From: Thiobacillus denitrificans
GTDB lineage: Bacteria > Pseudomonadota > Gammaproteobacteria > Burkholderiales > Thiobacillaceae
NCBI GenBank assembly: GCA_002343685.1
Contig: DDRS01000017.1
Span: 1-64,000, forward strand
DNA length: 64,000 nt
Direction: 5' to 3'
The notes below the pieces were generated by a model. It was not told where the DNA came from. It searched no databases and saw nothing but the letters and a program-made list of their open reading frames with translations. Shown one piece after another: positions 53,742-61,955 of the stretch (its first letter is position 1; every line of letters begins with the position of its first letter). The position numbers and the translations under genes are program-made.

Positions 53742-54995
53742 ATGAAACGTGTGGATGATTTCCGCCTGCGCTTCGGCAGGCAGGAACTGGTGCCGATCAT
53801 CATCGGCGGCATGGGCGTGGATATCTCCACTGCTGAACTGGCGCTCGAAGTCGCGCGTCTCGGCGGCATCGGCCACATCTCCGATGCCATGGTGCAGACC
53901 GTGTCCGACCGGCGTTTCGACACCAAATTCGTCAGCGAGAAGCTGAAGAAGTACAAGACCAATGCCGCCAACAGCGACAAATCCAATGTGCACTTCAACC
54001 TCGCTGTGCTCGAAGAAGCCACGCGCTACCACGTCGGCCGCACGATGGAGGCCAAGCGCGGCGACGGCATGATCTTCATCAATTGCATGGAGAAGCTGAC
54101 CATGAATGCGCCGCGCGAGACGCTGCGCATGCGCCTGTCCGCCGCGCTCGACGCCGGCATCGACGGCATCACGCTCAGCGCCGGCCTGCACCTCGGCTCG
54201 TTCGCGTTGATCGAGGACCATCCGCGCTTTCGCGACGCCAAACTCGGCATCATCGTCTCCTCGCCGCGCGCGCTGGCGATGTTCCTGCGCAAGAACGCCC
54301 GGCTGCAGCGCCTGCCGGACTACATCGTGGTGGAAGGCCCGCTCGCCGGCGGCCACCTCGGTTTCGGCATCGAGGACTGGGCGAAGTACGACCTCGCCAC
54401 CCTCGTCAGCGACGTGCTGGCGTATCTCAAGGCCGAGCACCTCGACATCCCGGTGATCGCCGCCGGCGGCATCTTCACCGGCAGCGACGCCGCAGCCTTC
54501 CTCGAGCAGGGCGCGGCGGCCGTACAGGTGGCGACCCGTTTCACCGTCACTGCGGAATGTGGCCTGCCGGACAAGATCAAGCAGGAATATTTCAAGGCCA
54601 GCGAGGACGACATCGAGGTCAACACGATTTCACCGACCGGCTATCCGATGCGCATGCTCAAGGGCAGCCCAGGCATCGGTTCCGGCATCCGCCCCAACTG
54701 CGAGGCCTACGGCTATCTGCTCGATGCCAACAGCCGCTGCGCCTATATCGACGCCTACAACCGCGAAGTGGAATTGCACCCGACGGCCAAGAAAGTGAAA
54801 GTCATGGACAAGACCTGCCTGTGCACCCACATGCGCAACTTCGACATCTGGACCTGCGGCCAGACCGCTTGGCGATTGAAGGACACCACACGGCGCCTGG
54901 AAGACGGCAGCTACCAGGTGCTCAGCGCAGAACATGTCTTCCGCGACTACCAGTTCAGCATCGATCAGAAAATCGCGCTGCCGTCTCTCGACTGA
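53742..54995 (+). CDS. Nitronate monooxygenase-like flavoprotein (NPD/PfaD-related)
   Basis: A 417-residue TIM-barrel FMN protein of the nitronate monooxygenase family: LVPIIIGGMGVDISTAELALEVARLGGIGHIS, VVEGPLAGGHLGF, and the FMN phosphate-binding IPVIAAGGIFTGSDAAAFLEQGAAAVQVATRF. A C-terminal Cys set (KTCLCTHMRNFDIWTC) is unusual for simple nitronate monooxygenases and could bind a metal or cluster. The ATG at 53742 has AAGGAA upstream; the longer frame starting before is unlikely. It converges on the ubiquinone operon. Confidence 0.88.
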   Translation: MKRVDDFRLRFGRQELVPIIIGGMGVDISTAELALEVARLGGIGHISDAMVQTVSDRRFDTKFVSEKLKKYKTNAANSDKSNVHFNLAVLEEATRYHVGRTMEAKRGDGMIFINCMEKLTMNAPRETLRMRLSAALDAGIDGITLSAGLHLGSFALIEDHPRFRDAKLGIIVSSPRALAMFLRKNARLQRLPDYIVVEGPLAGGHLGFGIEDWAKYDLATLVSDVLAYLKAEHLDIPVIAAGGIFTGSDAAAFLEQGAAAVQVATRFTVTAECGLPDKIKQEYFKASEDDIEVNTISPTGYPMRMLKGSPGIGSGIRPNCEAYGYLLDANSRCAYIDAYNREVELHPTAKKVKVMDKTCLCTHMRNFDIWTCGQTAWRLKDTTRRLEDGSYQVLSAEHVFRDYQFSIDQKIALPSLD

Positions 54996-55026
54996 GCCCG
55001 CTGTCCGGCCGCCTGTTGCGCCGCGC

Positions 55027-55479
55027 CTACCCCGCCATCAAACGCCGCGCCGCGCGTGCCAGCGGCGCGGGCAGGCGGCTCAGTACCGCATCGGGATCCA
55101 GAGCGTCGAGCAGATTCTTGACGATCAGGCCAAGCTCGGTATCGCCCTCGCTCACCAGACGGCGGCTGAAGAACAGGGTGTCCGGGTCTTCGCGGCGGGC
55201 GAGCAGCAGCAGGAAATCGCGTGCAGTCGCGCTGATGGTGAGATCGGGTATGCCGTTGTCCAGGACGAAACCACGCGGGCCGACGGTGAAGCGCAGACTG
55301 AGTCCGAGGTCCTTGACCCGGATGGCATAGCGCCGGCCGGCCAGCGGTTCCCAATCGAGCGTCTGCAGTGCAGGCCACAGCAGATGATTGGCTGCCAGCG
55401 AAAACGCCAGGCTGGGCGGCGCAGACGGCAACCTGGAAAACAGGCGGCTCGGGAATGTCGGTACGGCAAGCGTCAGCAT
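55027..55479 (-). CDS. ubiT: UbiT (SCP2-domain ubiquinone biosynthesis accessory factor)
   Basis: A 150-residue SCP2-domain protein (YhbT/UbiT) required for O2-independent ubiquinone synthesis, probably by binding the lipid intermediates. Features: LAFSLAANHLLWPALQTLDWEPLAGRRYAIRVKDLGLSLRFTVG and the SCP2 core LTISATARDFLLLLARREDPDTLFFSRRLVSEGDTELGLIVKNLLDAL. The ATG at 55479 has GGAGCG. It is the last gene of the operon, after queD. Confidence 0.92.
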   Translation of the reverse strand: MLTLAVPTFPSRLFSRLPSAPPSLAFSLAANHLLWPALQTLDWEPLAGRRYAIRVKDLGLSLRFTVGPRGFVLDNGIPDLTISATARDFLLLLARREDPDTLFFSRRLVSEGDTELGLIVKNLLDALDPDAVLSRLPAPLARAARRLMAG

Positions 55480-55493
55480 GATCGCTCCATTCG

Positions 55494-55940
55494 TCAAAGC
55501 GGGCGCATTGCGTCGGCCCAGTTGTTGGGGGTTTCGTACAGCCGCACCCGCTGCAGCCTGAGCTGGTTGCCATAGGTATCGACATAGGCAGCGTCGAGAA
55601 TGCGGAAGGCCTCGGTCGCCAGGTTTTCGGCGGTCGGCACCACCGGCAGCACCACGGTCTTGTGATCGGGAAGCGACGCGAGAAACCGGGTCACGGCTTG
55701 ATCGCCCCGATACACCAGGAAAGCATGATCCCAATGATCGATGAGCACTGCGTGGGCAATCGTCTTCACGTCGGAGAAATCCATCACCATGCCCTGCTCC
55801 GTCGCGCCTTCGGTGCGGATGATCTCGCCCGCAAGCGTGATCTCGATGGCATAGCGATGGCCATGCAGATGGCGGCACTGGCTGGTGTGATTGGGAATGC
55901 GATGGCCGGCATCGAACTCCAGTCTGCGCGTGATCAACAT
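55494..55940 (-). CDS. queD: 6-pyruvoyl-tetrahydropterin synthase/QueD-family protein
   Basis: A 148-residue PTPS/QueD-family protein: RRLEFDAGHRIPNHTSQCRHLHGHRYAIEITLAG holds the zinc-binding His residues and catalytic Cys of 6-carboxy-tetrahydropterin synthase, in queuosine synthesis. The middle VMDFSDVKTIAHAVLIDHWDHAFLVYRGD and the late PTAENLATEAFRIL are family features. It lies between ubiV and ubiT in one operon, one base after ubiV, so a shared anaerobic expression is likely; whether it acts in queuosine or another pterin is unproven. Confidence 0.88.
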   Translation of the reverse strand: MLITRRLEFDAGHRIPNHTSQCRHLHGHRYAIEITLAGEIIRTEGATEQGMVMDFSDVKTIAHAVLIDHWDHAFLVYRGDQAVTRFLASLPDHKTVVLPVVPTAENLATEAFRILDAAYVDTYGNQLRLQRVRLYETPNNWADAMRPL

Positions 55941-55941
55941 C

Positions 55942-56835
55942 TCAGGCCTGCCGCACCGCGCTGTGTTCCAGGCCGGCCCGGCCATGCCAATATCCATCGA
56001 CTGCCGGCCCGGGCATGACACGCACCAGCCTTTCCGTGGCACCGACCTCGCCTGCCAGGGCCGACTGGAAGGCATCGACCACACGCTCCATGTGGCGCGA
56101 CTGCGGCGACAGGCGCAGGCTGGCGACGCCGAGGTCGCGCAGGGCAGGCAGTTCGCCGATCAGGGTGTAGACCCCGGCCGACTGCGTCTGGATGCCATTG
56201 AGCGTGAGGAAGGGCTCGCCTTCGCGAGTGGCCAGCGCCAGCCCGTCCGGGTGGTCGAGACAGCGGAACTGGCAGTCATCCTTGGGCAGATTGTAGTGAC
56301 GCGCAGTGAAGCAGCGCGCGGAATACGCCAGCGGCAGGCGGCCATAGGCGAACACCTCGGTTTCCACCCCGTCGGGCGCCTGTTCGAGCAGGGATACCAG
56401 CGTGGCGTGCGACATCTCCACCGGTGGCAGCCAGCGCCGCGCGCCCAGCTCGGCGAGCACGCCCAGCGTTTCGGGGTTGTAGATATTGAGCGTGGATCCG
56501 GCGACGAACGGCGCGCCTGCTCCGGACAACAGCCGCACCGCACCCCATTCGTTGGCCTCGACCAAAAAGCGGCCATCGGAAACCAGGCGGCGCAGCGTTT
56601 TCAGATCGGATTCCGACTCGATCAGCGTCTGGGTGGAGAGCACCACTTCCTTCCCGGCGGCGGCGAGTTGCTCCGCCAGTGCCAGCCAGTCAGGCAGGCG
56701 CAGCAGGTGGCGCCGCGAACACACGCTTTCTCCCAGATAGACGCGCGCCACGGACCATGTTTTCGCTTCGTTGTAGAAGGCAAACACGTCGTCACGCGAC
56801 CAGTAATACAGCAAGGGGCCCAGGCTCAGATTCAT
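55942..56835 (-). CDS. ubiV: UbiV (U32-family ubiquinone hydroxylation factor)
   Basis: A 297-residue peptidase-U32-like protein that with UbiU carries out O2-independent hydroxylations in ubiquinone synthesis. The four 4Fe-4S cysteines are Cys39 (SVCSRRH), Cys175, Cys188 and Cys192 (CFTARHYNLPKDDCQFRC), the same spacing as in E. coli UbiV. The start at 56835 was chosen by comparison with the family start; the longer frame has no support. Seven bases after the ubiU stop. Confidence 0.95.
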   Translation of the reverse strand: MNLSLGPLLYYWSRDDVFAFYNEAKTWSVARVYLGESVCSRRHLLRLPDWLALAEQLAAAGKEVVLSTQTLIESESDLKTLRRLVSDGRFLVEANEWGAVRLLSGAGAPFVAGSTLNIYNPETLGVLAELGARRWLPPVEMSHATLVSLLEQAPDGVETEVFAYGRLPLAYSARCFTARHYNLPKDDCQFRCLDHPDGLALATREGEPFLTLNGIQTQSAGVYTLIGELPALRDLGVASLRLSPQSRHMERVVDAFQSALAGEVGATERLVRVMPGPAVDGYWHGRAGLEHSAVRQA

Positions 56836-56842
56836 GCTTGCC

Positions 56843-57844
56843 TCACTTCCAGGGTCGGTAATAGGCGCCGAGCGTATGACTCTGCCCTTCCGACAGTTTG
56901 TTGAGCTCGGCCTGCCAGGCGGGCGCTGGCTTGAAGCCGTCGGCATTTTTCTTCACCGCGTCGATGGCGGCACGCCACACTTTCGTCACCTGCGCGACAT
57001 AGGCCGGACTGCGCTGGCGGCCTTCGATCTTGATCGCGGCAACACCCATCTTCAGCATCTCGGGCAACAGGTCGAGGGTGTTGAGGCTAGTCGGCTCCTC
57101 GATGGCGTAATAGGTGTCGCCGCCGACCTCGAAGCGGCCCTTGCACAGCGTCGGATAGCCTGCCTTTTCGTGCCTGCCGTAGCGGTCGAGCAGTACGCCG
57201 TTGAGGCGCGACTCCAGCCCTGCCGGCGTGTCCGTCCACTGCACCGCTTTGGCCGGCGAACACACGCCCGCCGAATTGGGCGATTCGCCGGTGCAGTACG
57301 ACGACAGCAGGCAGCGCCCCTCCACCATCACGCACAGGCCGCCGAAGCCGAACAGTTCGATCTCGACGTCGGTGTGCTGAACCACGTTTTCCACCTGCGG
57401 CAGCGACAACACGCGCGGCAGCACCGCGCGCTGGATGCCGAAATGCTCACGGTAGAAATTCACTGCCTCATAGCTGGTGGCCGAGCCTTGTACCGACAGA
57501 TGCAATCTGAGTTGCGGATGCCGCCTGGTTGCATAGCGCATCAATCCGGCATCGGCGAGGATCACCGCATCCATGCCCAACTTCGCCGCGCGATCGACCG
57601 CGTCGGTCCAGCGGGCCCAGGTATCGGGTTGCGGGTAGGTATTGAGCGCGAGCAGGACCTTGCGACCGCGATCATGCGCATAGCGCAGCCCCTCCGCCGC
57701 CTGCGCCTCGTCGAAATTGAGCCCTGGGAAGGCGCGCGCGTTGGTGTTGTCGCGAAATCCCATGTAGACGGCATCGGCGCCGTGGTCGATGGCGGCCTTG
57801 AGCGAAACCAGGCTGCCCGCCGGACAGATCAGATCAAGCGGCAT
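56843..57844 (-). CDS. ubiU: UbiU (U32-family ubiquinone hydroxylation factor)
   Basis: A 333-residue peptidase-U32-family protein, partner of UbiV. It starts with LDLICPAGSLVSLKAAIDHGADAVYMGF and has LFGFGGLCVMVEGRCLLSSYC. Cluster ligands are Cys171, Cys178, Cys195 and Cys234, offset by two from those described in E. coli UbiU. The ATG at 57844 overlaps the yhcC-type gene by 11 bases. Heterodimer with UbiV is expected in the cytosol. Confidence 0.95.
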   Translation of the reverse strand: MPLDLICPAGSLVSLKAAIDHGADAVYMGFRDNTNARAFPGLNFDEAQAAEGLRYAHDRGRKVLLALNTYPQPDTWARWTDAVDRAAKLGMDAVILADAGLMRYATRRHPQLRLHLSVQGSATSYEAVNFYREHFGIQRAVLPRVLSLPQVENVVQHTDVEIELFGFGGLCVMVEGRCLLSSYCTGESPNSAGVCSPAKAVQWTDTPAGLESRLNGVLLDRYGRHEKAGYPTLCKGRFEVGGDTYYAIEEPTSLNTLDLLPEMLKMGVAAIKIEGRQRSPAYVAQVTKVWRAAIDAVKKNADGFKPAPAWQAELNKLSEGQSHTLGAYYRPWK

Positions 57845-58784
57845 GTATATTCTCCCTCCACATCCGGCCCGCTCGCGCGCCTTGCCGGCTGCCGCGCCGT
57901 GCCAGTTCGTCGGCGATGCCGTTGAGCACGTCCCATTTCTTGGCGCACCACGCAGGCGCAAGCAGGATGTCCGGTGCAGCGGTACCGGTGACACGGTGGT
58001 ACACGACTTCCCACGGCGTGCGCTCGATCAGGTCGGCGGCGATGCGCGTGTAGTCGGTTTCACACAGCGGTTCGTACTCGCCGCGCTTCCATTCGATGGC
58101 CAATCGGGTGTGCTTCACTACGTGCAACGGGTGCAGCTTGAGGCCATCCACGCCGACGTCGAGCACGCGATCGAGGCTGGCGTGGCTGTGGGAGGCGTCT
58201 TCGCCCGGCAAGCCGACGATGAGATGGCAGCACACCGGGATGCCGCGCGACCGGGCCGCCCGCGTCGCCGTCTCGTATTCGGCAAAACCGTGCCCCCGGT
58301 TGACGCGGGCCAGCGTGTCGTCAAAGGAGGACTGCAGACCGAGCTCCAGCCACACTTCGTGGCCCAGCGAACGATATTCCGCCAGCAGGTCGAGCACCGG
58401 CGGGGGCACGCAATCGGGCCGCGTACCGATCGCCAGACCCATCACGTCGGGCGCGGCCAGCGCCATATCGTAGAGCGCGCGCAGTTCGTCCACATGCGCA
58501 TAAGTATTGGTATAGGCCTGGAAGTAGGCGATGAAGCGGCGCGCGCCGGTACGGCGCGCGATGCGGCCGCGTGCCCGGTCGAACTGCGCGGCAAGCGGCG
58601 CCGGGTCGCGCGCGCCTGGCGCGAAGGATTTGTTGTTGCAGAAAGTGCAGCCGCCAACACCTTTGCTGCCATCCCGATTGGGGCAGGTGAAGCCGGCATC
58701 GAGTGCGACCTTGTGCACCCGTTCGCCGTGCCGCTCCAGCATGGCGCGGCCAAAGGTATGGATGCGGTCGGTGAGGATGCTCAC
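57834..58784 (-). CDS. YhcC-family (TIGR01212) radical SAM protein
   Basis: A 316-residue radical SAM enzyme of the YhcC type. The cluster-binding segment TCPNRDGSKGVGGCTFCNNKSF uses Cys34, Cys46 and Cys49, a spacing characteristic of TIGR01212. Further signatures are FIAYFQAYTNTYA, LAIGTRPDCVPPPVLDLLAEY and VWLELGLQSSFDDTLARVNRGH. Related to Elp3-like enzymes by sequence; function unknown. Tight overlaps on both sides place it firmly in the ubiquinone operon. Confidence 0.93.
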   Translation of the reverse strand: MSILTDRIHTFGRAMLERHGERVHKVALDAGFTCPNRDGSKGVGGCTFCNNKSFAPGARDPAPLAAQFDRARGRIARRTGARRFIAYFQAYTNTYAHVDELRALYDMALAAPDVMGLAIGTRPDCVPPPVLDLLAEYRSLGHEVWLELGLQSSFDDTLARVNRGHGFAEYETATRAARSRGIPVCCHLIVGLPGEDASHSHASLDRVLDVGVDGLKLHPLHVVKHTRLAIEWKRGEYEPLCETDYTRIAADLIERTPWEVVYHRVTGTAAPDILLAPAWCAKKWDVLNGIADELARRGSRQGARAGRMWRENIHAA

Positions 58785-59983
58785 GCTGCCAGCGTCTCCG
58801 GCTGTGCCGCGACCGGATACGGCATCACGCCGGTCAACAGATAGTCGATCAGTTCCTGTACTGTGCGGATGTCACGGCCGAAGGGCAGCGGCTCAGAACC
58901 GCGGAAGAACAGGCCCTTGCCGACGTCCCCTTTGAGCGCGGCGACCAGTTGCGAATCAATGCAGAATTGCCCGGCCTTCTCGAGGCCGTCGCGCAGCCCG
59001 CATTGCGTCAGGCAGTGCAAGCCGATGGCGCAACGCTCGGGGTCGGCCTTGGCGCACGCCTGCAGCCTGGCTTCGCGCTTGAGGTAATTGGCGAGCCAGG
59101 GGGTTTTCACCGCACGTGCAGGCAGACCCGCCACACTCATGAAGGTGACGATGTCCTCGGGATTCGCGTCCAGCAGCACGCGCTTGAAATTGGGATGGGC
59201 GTCGCCCTCCTCGGTGACGGCGAACGGCGTGCCGAGCTGCACGGCACTCGCCCCCAGCGCCAACACCTCCAGCAGCTTTTCGTGGCTGTTGATGCCGCCA
59301 CCGACGATGACAGGAATCTGTCCGCGCGCGATGCCCAGGTCGTCGAAGACCTTGAATACGCCGGGCAATACTTCGGTGAAATCAAATTTCGCATTGGCGA
59401 GGTCGGCCGGATTGGGCGCACCGAGATGGCCGCCCGCATACCGCGGATGCTCGATCACGATGGCGTCGGGCAGCCGTCCGCCGGGCCCGAACTTCTTCAG
59501 ACGCGACCATTTCTTCAGCAGGATGGCAACGCCGCGCGCGTCGGACAGGATCGGGACCAACGCGACGTCGGGATAGTCTTCGGTCAGCTCCGGCAGGTCG
59601 AGCGGCAACCCGGCCCCCATCACGATCGCCTGCGCACCCGAGGCACAGGCCTGGCGGACGTAGGTGGGATGCGCATCCACCGCCTTCATCACATTCACCG
59701 CCACCAGACCGCGGCCGGATGCAATGTCCAGGGCAGCCTTGATCTCGCGGTCGAGTGCGATCAGATTCAGGCGATTGAGCGTGTCCTTGTCGCGACAATG
59801 CTTCGCCGCTTCCATCAGGTCGGCGTGGTGATGCCGCAGGTCGATGCTAGCGATCGTACCCATCGCACCCGCGCGCGCCACGGCGCCGGCCAGCCGATGT
59901 GCCGAGATCCCAACGCCCATACCGCCCTGCACGATGGGCAAAAGGGTGTGGCCCCGTATGGCCAGAGAGGGGGACGCCGTCAT
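58781..59983 (-). CDS. Nitronate monooxygenase-like flavoprotein
   Basis: A 400-residue FMN-dependent TIM-barrel protein of the NPD family: LLPIVQGGMGVGISAHRLAGAVARAGAMGTI, DAIVIEHPRYAGGHLGAPN, and VIVGGGINSHEKLLEVLALGASAVQLGTPF. It also has a C-terminal Cys set (CAKADPERC, CLTQC). First gene of a six-gene operon with yhcC, ubiU, ubiV, queD and ubiT, overlapping yhcC by 4 bases. A TATAAT-like -10 lies 30 bases upstream. It may protect against nitronates or act in anaerobic quinone chemistry, but neither is shown. Confidence 0.9.
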   Translation of the reverse strand: MTASPSLAIRGHTLLPIVQGGMGVGISAHRLAGAVARAGAMGTIASIDLRHHHADLMEAAKHCRDKDTLNRLNLIALDREIKAALDIASGRGLVAVNVMKAVDAHPTYVRQACASGAQAIVMGAGLPLDLPELTEDYPDVALVPILSDARGVAILLKKWSRLKKFGPGGRLPDAIVIEHPRYAGGHLGAPNPADLANAKFDFTEVLPGVFKVFDDLGIARGQIPVIVGGGINSHEKLLEVLALGASAVQLGTPFAVTEEGDAHPNFKRVLLDANPEDIVTFMSVAGLPARAVKTPWLANYLKREARLQACAKADPERCAIGLHCLTQCGLRDGLEKAGQFCIDSQLVAALKGDVGKGLFFRGSEPLPFGRDIRTVQELIDYLLTGVMPYPVAAQPETLAA

Positions 59984-60081
59984 ACCGAGCCTTCGATTCC
60001 TGCAAAGCGCTCATTATAACAACTTGAAGACCTGCTTATCCTTATAATACCCCCACCCTTCATGACGACGGCGCGCCGGGG

Positions 60082-60110
60082 TTCACCCGCCCCGCCTAAA
60101 CGCCTACAAT
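60082..60110 (+). promoter_or_regulatory. Predicted ribE promoter
   Basis: TTCACC (60082-60087) and TACAAT (60105-60110) are separated by 17 bases. A start near 60117 would give a leader of about 126 bases holding the long hairpin. Confidence 0.5.
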
Positions 60111-60134
60111 GCCGGGTCTTGCTGCTGGCCCTCC

Positions 60135-60237
60135 ATTCCGTTTCCAAATCAAGTGTGACGCGAAGACGAGCCGCAGACAGTGCGACGAGCACGACAAGGC
60201 GAAGACGACAACGTCACAGTTGATTTGGAAACGGAAT
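60135..60237 (+). repeat. 26-bp inverted repeat in the ribE leader
   Basis: Arms at 60135-60160 (ATTCCGTTTCCAAATC and ten more bases) and 60212-60237 match in 25 of 26 positions. The 51-base loop has two copies of GCGAAGACGA. The right arm contains the GGAAACGGAA region that would serve as ribosome-binding site for ribE, whose ATG is 5 bases beyond. No FMN-riboswitch consensus is present. It may be a regulatory hairpin or MITE-like insertion. Confidence 0.75.
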
Positions 60238-60242
60238 CCCGC

Positions 60243-60848
60243 ATGTTCACCGGCATCATTCAATCCATAGGCCGCATCCACGAATACGAAGCACACGGTG
60301 CCGACGCGCGCATGGTCATCCTCGGTGGCGGACTGGATTTTTCGGACGTCGCCATCGGCGACAGCATTGCGGTCAACGGCGTATGTCTGACCGCCGTGGC
60401 ACTGACGTCCGACAGCTTCACCGTCGACGTTTCCGCTGAAACCCTGCGCGTCACGGCGGGTTTCATGCCGGGTGCCGAGGTCAATCTGGAGAAGGCGCTG
60501 CGGTTGGCCGACCGACTGGGCGGCCATCTGGTATCCGGGCATGTCGACGGCGTCGGCACGGTGTACCGCTTCGCCCCGGCAGGCGAATCGCACCTGCTGG
60601 AAATCGATGCGCCTCCCGCACTGGCACGCTACATCATCCGCAAGGGCTCGATCACGGTGAATGGCGTGTCGCTGACTGTCAACAAGGTGGATGGCACGCG
60701 CTTCGCGCTGAACCTCATTCCGCATACGCTGGAAATGACCATGCTCAAGCACCTGCAAACGGGCAGCCGCGTCAACCTGGAAGTCGACATGATCGCGCGC
60801 TATGTTGAGCGCATGATGCAATTCACCCAAACAACGGACAAAGACTGA
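60243..60848 (+). CDS. ribE: Riboflavin synthase, alpha chain
   Basis: A 201-residue enzyme that dismutates two 6,7-dimethyl-8-ribityllumazine molecules into riboflavin. Two tandem lumazine-binding repeats are visible: MFTGIIQSIGRIH with IAVNGVCLTAV, and GGHLVSGHVDGVGTV with ITVNGVSLTVNKV. The ATG at 60243 is the family start. It is the first gene of ribE-ribBA-ribH-nusB-thiL and follows a long leader hairpin. Its stop and the next start overlap by one base. Confidence 0.97.
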   Translation: MFTGIIQSIGRIHEYEAHGADARMVILGGGLDFSDVAIGDSIAVNGVCLTAVALTSDSFTVDVSAETLRVTAGFMPGAEVNLEKALRLADRLGGHLVSGHVDGVGTVYRFAPAGESHLLEIDAPPALARYIIRKGSITVNGVSLTVNKVDGTRFALNLIPHTLEMTMLKHLQTGSRVNLEVDMIARYVERMMQFTQTTDKD

Positions 60849-61933
60849 TGAGCCTCGCCTCCACGCTTGAAATCATTGAAGAACTCAAGGCCGGCCGCAT
60901 GGTCGTGCTGGTCGACGAGGAGGACCGTGAGAACGAGGGCGACCTGGTGATGGCGGCCGAGCACGTCACGCCGGACGCGATCAACTTCATGGCGAAATAC
61001 GGGCGCGGCCTGGTCTGTCTGACCTTGACCGACGACCGCTGCCGCCAGCTCGGCCTGAAGCAGATGGTGAACGACAACCAGACACCACACGGCACCGCAT
61101 TCACTGTGTCGATCGAGGCCGCCGAAGGTGTGACGACCGGCATTTCAGCTGCCGACCGCGCAGTTACCATCCAGGCCGCAGTGAAGAAGCACGCCAAGCC
61201 GACCGACATCATCCAGCCCGGCCACATCTTCCCGCTACGCGCGCAGCCCGGCGGCGTGCTGGTACGCGCCGGCCACACCGAAGCCGGCTGCGACCTCGCC
61301 GGGCTCGCCGGACTCGAGCCTGCCTCGGTGATCTGCGAAATTCTCAAGGACGACGGCACCATGGCGCGCCTGCCCGACCTGATCCCGTTCGCGCAGGAAC
61401 ACGGCCTGAAGATCGGCGCCATCGCCGACCTTATCCATTACCGTAACCAGACCGAAAGCCTGGTCGAACGCGCCGCCGACCGCCTGATCCAGACGGTGTA
61501 CGGGGCCTTCCGCCTGGTCGCCTACCGCGACAAGTGCGCCAAGGAAACCCATCTTGCACTGGTCAAGGGCGAGATCCACGCCGACCGCGAGACCCTGGTG
61601 CGCGTGCACGAGCCGCTCTCCGTAATGGACTTTCTCGACGTCACCGGTGGTGGCCATTCCTGGCCGATCCTCGGTGCAATGGAACGCATCGCCGAATCGC
61701 AATCCGGCGTCATCGTGTTGCTGCACCGGCCGGAAACCGCCGAGGCGCTGCTGCACCGCATCAACCCGCCGCCGGCCGACAGCCGCAAGTACGACCTGCG
61801 CGACTACGGCATCGGTGCGCAGATCCTGCGCGACCTCGGTGTCGGCAAGATGAAATTGCTGGCGAGCCCGCGCAAGATGCCGGCGATGGACGGCTTCGGG
61901 CTGGAAGTCACCGGCTATTCCGAAAAAGCATGA
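60848..61933 (+). CDS. ribBA: DHBP synthase fused to a degenerate GTP cyclohydrolase II domain
   Basis: A 361-residue fusion. Residues about 1-205 are RibB, 3,4-dihydroxy-2-butanone 4-phosphate synthase: VDEEDRENEGDLVMAAEHVTP, ADRAVTIQAAV and GHTEAGCDLAGLAGLEPASVICEIL. The second half aligns with RibA, but where RibA has SECLTGDxxxSLRCDCG this protein reads EPLSVMDFLDVTGGGHSW, so all three zinc cysteines are absent. It is therefore a RibBX-type protein, active only in DHBP synthesis, and a true RibA must be elsewhere. Confidence 0.93.
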   Translation: MSLASTLEIIEELKAGRMVVLVDEEDRENEGDLVMAAEHVTPDAINFMAKYGRGLVCLTLTDDRCRQLGLKQMVNDNQTPHGTAFTVSIEAAEGVTTGISAADRAVTIQAAVKKHAKPTDIIQPGHIFPLRAQPGGVLVRAGHTEAGCDLAGLAGLEPASVICEILKDDGTMARLPDLIPFAQEHGLKIGAIADLIHYRNQTESLVERAADRLIQTVYGAFRLVAYRDKCAKETHLALVKGEIHADRETLVRVHEPLSVMDFLDVTGGGHSWPILGAMERIAESQSGVIVLLHRPETAEALLHRINPPPADSRKYDLRDYGIGAQILRDLGVGKMKLLASPRKMPAMDGFGLEVTGYSEKA

Positions 61934-61955
61934 GCCACTGATAAAAGGACGCACC

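Noticed and set aside
60111..60242. FMN riboswitch before ribE
   Set aside because: The conserved RFN-element sequences are not present; only a long simple hairpin is seen.
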